Positions 58,008-64,000 of a stretch of DNA of 64,000 bases are shown here, one piece after another (position 1 is the first letter of the stretch; the number at the start of each line of letters is the position of its first letter). Origin of the DNA: Monodelphis domestica. Lineage: Eukaryota; Chordata; Mammalia; Didelphimorphia; Didelphidae. The DNA lies in NCBI RefSeq assembly GCF_027887165.1, contig NC_077234.1, positions 189,821,319 to 189,885,318 on the forward strand, read 5' to 3'. The translations under genes were made by a program, and so were the position numbers. The notes below the pieces were generated by a model. It made no database searches, was not told the origin of the DNA, and was given only the letters and a program-made list of their open reading frames with translations.

Positions 58008-58095
58008 GGATTACTTTTGCTTTGTTGGTATACCTGGTTTTTAATACAGCATCTGGCACATAGGAGGTTATTAATAAATGCTTATTGGCTTGACT
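58008..58095 (+). repeat. L2-type LINE 3' end
   Basis: AGAGCAGGGATTACTTTTGC ... GCATCTGGCACATAGGAGGT ... TAATAAATGCTTATTGGC. Confidence 0.75.
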
Positions 58096-58099
58096 TTTA

Positions 58100-58528
58100 G
58101 GGAAGTTGAAAAATTTCCATGAAAAAATATTTAACCATTCCTACTTTTCTCATTTGTGTTTATTTAGAAAGAATGGTTATGGAAGATAAGTCATACTTGT
58201 GAGATACTTGACATACATGTGAAGTGGTCACACTTTGGGCCAAAATAAGATGCATTTGTGAAGGAAAAGAGGCTTAGACTCCCTTGGCTACAAGTTATTC
58301 CTTGTGAAGCATAATAATGACTAACACAAGGTTACCAGAGATTGTACTTTGTCACTTGGGCCTATGGAGAAAAGAATGGCTCATGTCTTTCAGTACCATT
58401 CATTTTTTGAAATAATATCTCTCAGTGAAAGCTGAGCTATTTTCTCTGGTATCATAAAGTGTGAATCTCTGAAGGTGTCATGATTGATAATGTGAAGCTA
58501 AAAAACCCTTTTCCTTTTCATAGTATCA
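58100..58528. other. intergenic DNA, nothing assigned
   Basis: No recognised motif. Confidence 0.3.
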
Positions 58529-58529
58529 T

Positions 58530-58870
58530 TATTTTTTAAAATTTATTTTTATTGTCATAAAAACACATTTCCATATTGGTCATTGTTGTAAGAGCACACC
58601 TCATAGAAAACCAACCCCCCCCCCCCCATAAAACCATCAAAGACAGTATGCTTTGATCCACATCCATCCGGCTCCAACACTCTTTCTCTGGAGGTAGTTA
58701 GCATTCCCATCATAAATCTTTCAGGATGGTCCCAGATCACTGTATTGCTGAGAGCAGCCAAATCTTCACAGTTTATTATTGTACAATATTGCTGATACTG
58801 TGTACCGTGTTCTCCCTGTTCTGCTTATTTTGCTCTGTATCGACTCCTGCAGACCTTTCCAGCTTTTTCT
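58530..58870 (-). mobile_element. L1 3' UTR fragment
   Basis: ATATTGGTCATTGTTGTAAG, a C-run at 58615-58627, TCTCTGGAGGTAGTTAGCAT, CAATATTGCTGATACTGTGT. Confidence 0.75.
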
Positions 58871-58979
58871 AAAATTATCATTAATTTTTGACTAATCAGG
58901 CTTTTTCTTTTGCAGAGGGAACTTCTAATGAGAAAATCTCCCGTAAAGAAGATTAACATCTATTCTTTCACGTTTAGTT

Positions 58980-59110
58980 TTACAGTGTTGTTTAGGTCCT
59001 TTATCTGTCAAATGCCTTCCTCAGAGTAACATAGCTAGTCTGTGTTAGAGGTGGCTTGAATCCAGGTGTTCTTGGTTCAGAGATCCACTCTCTGTTTACT
59101 ATGCCATGCT
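58980..59110 (+). repeat. MIR-type SINE fragment
   Basis: AGAGTAACATAGCTAGTCTG ... GGCTTGAATCCAGGTGTTCT ... ACTATGCCATGCTATCTCTT. Confidence 0.6.
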
Positions 59111-59430
59111 ATCTCTTATGATATAAGGTACATCAAATCGTTTCACTTTCATAAAACACTGTGTCTTGGTTTTTTAAGATTTTTAATATAAAAAGAAATG
59201 GAAAGAGTCAAGTCCATTTTTTTTACTATAAATGTATTACTTATATCTTGTTATTGGTGTAGGTATGCTTGGAATATATTGAATCCAGAAAGGGAAGCTA
59301 AGTGCTTGTTTGCACAGGTTCTGAATTAGCAGCTAAATGTGTTTGAGGTGGAGGGAGCATTTGGCATGGGTGTGGAGGCCATACATGATAAAATTTTCTT
59401 TGCTGTGTGATTAGTCTTACACATTTGTTC
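59090..59430. repeat. segmental duplication block, start of a further unit
   Basis: Counterpart of 31250-31580: TTTTTTAAGATTTTTAATAT, TGTAGGTATGCTTGGAATAT, ATTGAATCC, GAGGGAGCATTTGGCATGGG, TTTTCTTTGCTGTGTGATTA. In the pseudogene unit, exon 7 lies 1.2 kb beyond this block. Confidence 0.8.
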
Positions 59431-59825
59431 AACATTTTGGGCTAGTTACTATTCACCAATGTAATTGTTCCAGGGATAATATACTAAGCCATAGTTATCT
59501 CTCCCGTGACTGCATTACTTTGGAACCTCTCTGACTTCTCCAGCATGACACAGGAAGCTCATGATTGGGATAACTTTCCTCATCCTCTAAGATCTCACCA
59601 AGTTTGGTTCTCCATCTCTTCACTACCCAATTCCACTCTGATTGGAGAGTGGAACCATAAATGTTAAACCTCCATTTGAGCAGAGAGCCCAATTTAGACA
59701 TCTCATCAATCACCTAATTTTGGGACTTCTCTGAATGACTTTTCCACCATATTGCTGAATTGGGTATCTTCTCTCTTTCACCCACTCTGCTCCTACTTTC
59801 GCCCTTTTATATTTTATTGCCCCCC
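59431..59825. other. intergenic DNA, nothing assigned
   Basis: No SULT exon remnant was found here on either strand by eye. Confidence 0.35.
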
Positions 59826-59829
59826 CCCC

Positions 59830-60545
59830 CTCCATTAGGATGGTAAGCTTCTCAAAGGTAGAGACTGCCTTCTCTTTTTGTATTTGTGCCTCCTGTGTTT
59901 AAGGCAGTCCCAGGCACAGAGTAGTAGTAGTCTCTCAGTAACCGAGAATGATGATTGTCTTTGTGCGTTTTCATCTATGATAGATGAGCGTGCACAAAAA
60001 CACTTGTGCGTGAAGGAGATTTAAGTGGAAAAGTCGATGCCCAGAGACAGTTCCACTCTCTCGGCTTTGGAAGCCTGGGTCCAGTGGCACGAAAAGTCGT
60101 TACATCTGGAGACTTCCTCAGCTGCATTGGATGGCTGTGTTGTCCTTTGTGCTCCAACACGCCCTAAGCACTCCACAGTGCTTTGCTGCGTCGCCATCTC
60201 AGCTGTTGAACCTTCTTATTGGTTTCTTCTGTCTGTTCAGCCGAAGCAGTCTTCACATGCTGGGTGAGCAAAGCCTTAGTTCACCAGGGGTCTATGACCC
60301 GATGGCTATCCTCACAAGGTTTAGCCGGCCTGTCGAAGCCATTGCCCAGGATGTGGCCGCTGTCGCATGCTAGCAGCTACTGGGAGCCACAAGTGAGAGC
60401 TGGGTGTCAGGTGGGGGTCAGAGACTGGAGAGCTGCCCTAGGAGGGCAGGACAAGCCCTCCATACCAGAGATACTACTCCTCCCTGAACACCCCATACAC
60501 CCCAGGCACAGAGTAGAAACTTAATAAATGTTTATTGACTGGGTG
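59830..60545 (+). repeat. L2 3' end split by the 577-nt element
   Basis: ATGGTAAGCTTCTCAAAGGT ... CAGTCCCAGGCACAGAGTAG, then after the inserted element AGGCACAGAGTAGAAACTTA and ATAAATGTTTATTGACTGGG. Confidence 0.85.
59925..60501 (-). mobile_element. 577-nt SINE-like element, copy 2
   Basis: Inverted copy of 23828-24417, inserted inside an L2 end. The target duplication is AGGCACAGAGTAG (59912-59924 and 60504-60516), possibly extended by two or three C residues. The (TAG)n run beside the left copy is the element's tail, and the head is at the right (CCCCATACACC). Two frames are open in both copies (for example CWVSKALVHQGSMTRW), but see the findings. Confidence 0.88.
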
Positions 60546-61099
60546 ATTTTAAAAACATTTGTAAGAAAATATAATAGATATATGTTGAATAGTACTAACA
60601 TGTTGGTGGAGTAGGTGATTGTGGGACAAATTTAGAGACTACAAAAGTTCCTCTGACCCTCAAAATACCTCTCCCACTTGCAAGTTCATGTTTAATATCC
60701 TGACATTAGATATTCATTCTTTAATGATTGTTAAAGTGTTACTCAGAACAAAAGAACTTCATATTGTCAGTCATTTATTTATACCTTTAGCTTCAATGAG
60801 TTTCTTACTCTTTCTCCTGAACGGTTTTTGGGAGGTGGGAAGAGAAGTGTAGCTTTGCCTCTGCACTGGAGCAGGATACCTGTGCCCATTTTTCACATTA
60901 TCTTCTATCATAAATTCCACTATTTCACAATATCTCTGCTGTGTAGAGAAGTCCTACTTTCTATTTAAATTCTATTGTAATCTTTCTTCTCTTCCTTTCT
61001 GCTTCTTTTGCTTACTTGTCTCAAGCCTTTCCCCTTCTTTTTTCCTTAGGGTTTTCATTCTTCTAAATATTTCTTCATGGACATTCAAATTTCTAAAAG

Positions 61100-61275
61100 A
61101 GGTGGATATAGATTATGGAGCTGAAATAAGTCAGCTTTCCTTTAGTTTAGGTGGTTACTTATTGTACCATTAGACAGATCAGCTTGTCAGAGGGCAGATG
61201 AATGAATTTTCATCTTTCTGACTACAGTTTGACTATGTTCAAGATTATTCTAGACACTTAGGATTCCAACCTAAT
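61100..61275. repeat. block shared with 56100-56275
   Basis: See 56100-56275. The arrangement block-then-L2 is repeated 5 kb apart. Confidence 0.65.
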
Positions 61276-61289
61276 GTCATCCTTAATCA

Positions 61290-62570
61290 CTCTCAGAAAT
61301 CTCACATCTCTACTCAATTGCCTTGTCTTTTGTAGATTCACAAGGTCTTTTGCATACATCATCTTCACTCCACTTATAAAGCTACCATTCCAGTTTCAGC
61401 CCCCATCACTGTTCACCTCAAATATTGTATCCTGATTAGCCTCTCTGCTTCAAGTCTCTTATAATGTCAATGAATCACTGGCCTTGTTGCCAAAGCAATT
61501 TTCTTAAACTGCAGATCTGATTGAATGACTACTCTACTCAATAAATGTTAGTGTTTCTTTTGACCTTTGGAATCAAACATAAATTCCTTTCTTTGCTATT
61601 TGAAGCCATTTATATCTTAGACCCAATTTACTTTTTTAGCTTAAATGAATATTTTTCCTTCTTTGTGCACACTATGGTCTAGTCAAATTGGTCTTTTTGT
61701 TTTCTCATATATAGGACTACATAACCTTTCTCTGTCTTGGTTATGCCAGAGTGCATTCTCTTCTCACCTGTACCTTTCTTAGTATCTCTGGTTTACTTCA
61801 AGGTTCAGCATATGTCATTTTCCACATAAAATCTTATCTAGTTCCACCAGCTGCCTTTACCCCAACAAATATTCTTATATTTATCTTGTGTATACAATGA
61901 ACAGAGCAGTGGTATATTTGAACTCTGACTCTTCCTATGTGTGAGACACTGGGAAAGTCATTTTACCCTGTTTGCCTTAGTTTTCTTATCTTTAAAATGA
62001 GGAGGAAATGGCAAAGAACTTCCAGCATCTTTGCCAAGAAACCCAACAAAATGGGGTCAAGAAGAGTTGGACATGATGGAAAATGGCAGACCAGCAGCAA
62101 TATAGGGGCTCACTATTATTCCCATGATGAAAATAAAACCTTGTTATGATTTTAAAACAAAATAAAATCTTGTTTTCCCTTATAATCTGGTCCTATTCCA
62201 GTTTTCCAGTCTTCTTACATATTACTTCTCCTCTCCCATACCTTGTAATCCAGTGACATTGGCTTTGTTCCTCAGATACCATGCAATAGACTCCAAGGAT
62301 TTTCACTAGCCATGTCCTGTGTCTGAGATATTTTTCTTCCTCATCTGTACCTCCTGGCCTTCAAGGGCATCTTTCAGTTCTTAGTTAAGATCCTACCTTC
62401 TGTAAGAAGTTCTTCCCAGTCATTCTTATTTCTAGTGCCTTTCCTCTGAAGTTACTTCCAATTCATCCGGTAAATAACTTTATTCATACACAGTTCTTTA
62501 CATGTTTTTTCACTCATTAGACTATAAGTTCCTTGACAGCAGAGGTTGGCTTTGAAAAACATTTTTTTTT
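61290..62570 (+). repeat. L2 LINE fragments with a SINE inside
   Basis: GTTGCCAAAGCAATTTTCTT ... TTGAAGCCATTTATATCTTA ... GTTTACTTCAAGGTTCAGC, and later AGTGACATTGGCTTTGTTCC ... ATAAGTTCCTTGACAGCAGA. Confidence 0.7.
61900..62105 (+). mobile_element. SINE fragment (second marsupial type)
   Basis: TGTGAGACACTGGGAAAGTC ... GAGGAAATGGCAAAGAACTT ... GAGTTGGACATGATGGAAAA. Confidence 0.8.
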
Positions 62571-62825
62571 GCTTTTCTTCATAATATTAACCCTAAGCAT
62601 ACATAGTGCCTATTTGACTCCAAATAGCTTTTATTATATATTTATATATTCTACATATAACTATATATAAAATACATTTATATAAGACATAGCTATATAT
62701 CTAGAACATATTCTACATATAATTATATATAATATATATCTACATAAGATATAGACAGAGCTCTCTATGTAGATAGATCTATGCATGTGTTCATTTTTAG
62801 ACAGTGTGTTTCAAAAGTTTTAGGG

Positions 62826-63110
62826 TAAGAGTGGAGCTAAGATGGCAATGGAGTAAAAGGAGCTTTCTGAATCTCTTTCCAACCAACTGAACACTGCAGA
62901 GTGTCTAAAAAGGACAGAAATCAAAATCAGATGAATAAAGGCACTCTCCTATAGCCCCCAGTAGAGTAGGCCCCAGTAAAATCATATCCATCACTTAAAT
63001 ACAGTCAAACATGTAGCCTAGGCATCACATGAGGCCATCCAAAATCCTCCTTTCCACTCCTACCTGCAAAAACTGAATGTTCTTCCAAGAAATTACTGAT
63101 GCAGGAATTC
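62826..63110 (+). mobile_element. possible L1 5' end
   Basis: GTGGAGCTAAGATGGCAATG resembles the start of an L1 5' UTR. It stops where the LTR begins. Weak. Confidence 0.4.
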
Positions 63111-63419
63111 TGTGAGAAACTTGGTTAGATGGTTACACATTGACGTATTGAATTATCACCTATAGAAAACTCTGTTTAGAACCACAGAGGTAATCTAAAT
63201 CCATTGTTTCCATCCTGTGAGTCATTGACTTCCATTGTGAGTGATCTAATTCCTCTGCTTAATTCAACTCTTCGTATCTACCTGAAATCAATAAATTTTG
63301 TCACTGATCAGCAAGAGACATTTGAGTCTGTAAGTCTGTCTGTGACCCTCCTGATCCCAACCTTATTCCTCTTATCCCATTCTGTGACCCATAATTAATT
63401 TGACAAGATGGTCTCTACA
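63111..63419 (+). mobile_element. 5' LTR of an endogenous retrovirus
   Basis: About 309 nt with TG...CA ends (TGTGAGAAAC ... TCTCTACA) forming a short imperfect inverted repeat. AATAAA is at 63290-63295. The right end is fixed by the primer site two bases later. The left end is less certain. Confidence 0.7.
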
Positions 63420-63421
63420 AA

Positions 63422-63439
63422 TGGCGCCCAAGATGTGGT
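63422..63439 (+). promoter_or_regulatory. retroviral primer binding site, tRNA-Lys type
   Basis: TGGCGCCCAAGATGTGGT. The first ten bases match the 3' end complement used by lysine-tRNA-primed retroviruses. Confidence 0.8.
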
Positions 63440-63468
63440 GATTCTCAGTTGGCATCATCTACAGGTGG

Positions 63469-63476
63469 CAGGTAAG
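63469..63476 (+). promoter_or_regulatory. candidate retroviral leader splice donor
   Basis: CAG|GTAAGA between the primer site and the gag start, the usual place of the major donor. Confidence 0.5.
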
Positions 63477-63551
63477 AGGAACTCTTCCTCTTTCTCTTTG
63501 TCAGGAAGCATTTAGGGGCCAGGAGGGCATCTTATAGTCAGGAGTAAAAAC

Positions 63552-64000
63552 ATGGGACAAACTAGAAAAAATCTTAACAATTTTAAAAAACAAACAAGTC
63601 CTGCATTTAGCTAAATCAAGTTCTTTTCTGAAGCTCAGATACGTAGGATAGATATTTCTCTCTACATTGCCCTTTTGATCTTACCAACAGTATATACTCC
63701 CACTGCAGTAATTTATCATACAATTTCTCCAGCAATGTGGCATGCATGGGAATTATTCAGGCAAGCATTAGAGCAACTTTGTAGTAATAATCAGGAACCT
63801 GTATCATTATCAGACAATTCTTCACAAATTTACCCTTCTTTTCTTGCCCCACCCCTTTTCCCCCTTTCTACTGCTGCTGTCTCAAAACCCCCTAAATTTC
63901 ACAGAAGAAAAGTGTGTATATTGATTAGCAAGTAAACTTATGAAGCTTTCAGTCTGTTGGAGCAAGAAAAGTAATTTAGAACTTGGGGAGGAGGCTTTCA
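63552..64000 (+). pseudogene. gag 5' region of the endogenous retrovirus, broken, runs off the window
   Basis: An ATG at 63552 opens with MGQT, a typical Gag myristoylation start. The frame hits TAA after 20 codons, so Gag is not made from it. A later open stretch (63675-63935) includes AMWHAWELFRQALEQL and may be more of the same region. The window ends before any conserved capsid or zinc-knuckle motif. Confidence 0.65.

Noticed and set aside
63675..63935. Independent host gene of 86 codons
   Set aside because: It lies just inside an endogenous retrovirus leader and gag region and has no splice or promoter signals of its own.

Overview
The window is vertebrate, and most likely marsupial (metatherian) nuclear DNA. 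The reasons are the spliced gene structure with GT-AG introns, the dense interspersed repeats, and the repeat types: tRNA-headed CORE-type SINEs with a GGGGCAGCTGGGTGGCTCAG-like head, L2 3' ends, and L1 3' ends of a type I associate with opossum and dasyurids. The species cannot be fixed from the sequence alone. Repeat family names were assigned by eye and memory, not by search.

The only intact protein-coding gene is on the minus strand, 22489 down to 1241. It has seven coding exons of 169, 126, 98, 127, 95, 181 and 113 nt. These are the standard SULT1 exon sizes, and all junction phases fit. They encode a 302-residue cytosolic sulfotransferase that best matches SULT1C2. All catalytic and PAPS-binding motifs are present.

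To the right, on the same strand (about 48.1 kb down to 32.8 kb), lies a dead SULT1C-like paralogue. Exons 2 to 7 are still recognisable and in order. They carry stop codons, frameshifts, lost splice sites and two tetranucleotide-repeat disruptions. Exon 8 was not found. The flanks of the two genes share diverged collinear blocks (25.8-27.3 kb with 52.1-54.0 kb; 31.25-31.58 kb with 59.09-59.43 kb). This points to an old head-to-tail array of units of roughly 26-28 kb, with a further copy probably beginning near or beyond the right edge.

The rest is introns and intergenic DNA filled with repeats. These are L1 fragments in both orientations (the best preserved at 49.8-51.1 kb with a 216-codon ORF2 remnant), L2, CORE/MIR SINEs, LTRs (one with a clean 4-bp target duplication) and long microsatellites. 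At the right edge is the 5' end of an endogenous retrovirus: LTR, tRNA-Lys-type primer site, splice donor and a broken gag start.

The most interesting non-gene signal is a 577-590 bp SINE-like element in two inverted copies (23.8-24.4 kb and 59.9-60.5 kb). Each copy has its own target-site duplication, and two older relatives lie nearby. No bacterial-type, CRISPR, or otherwise novel protein system is visible.
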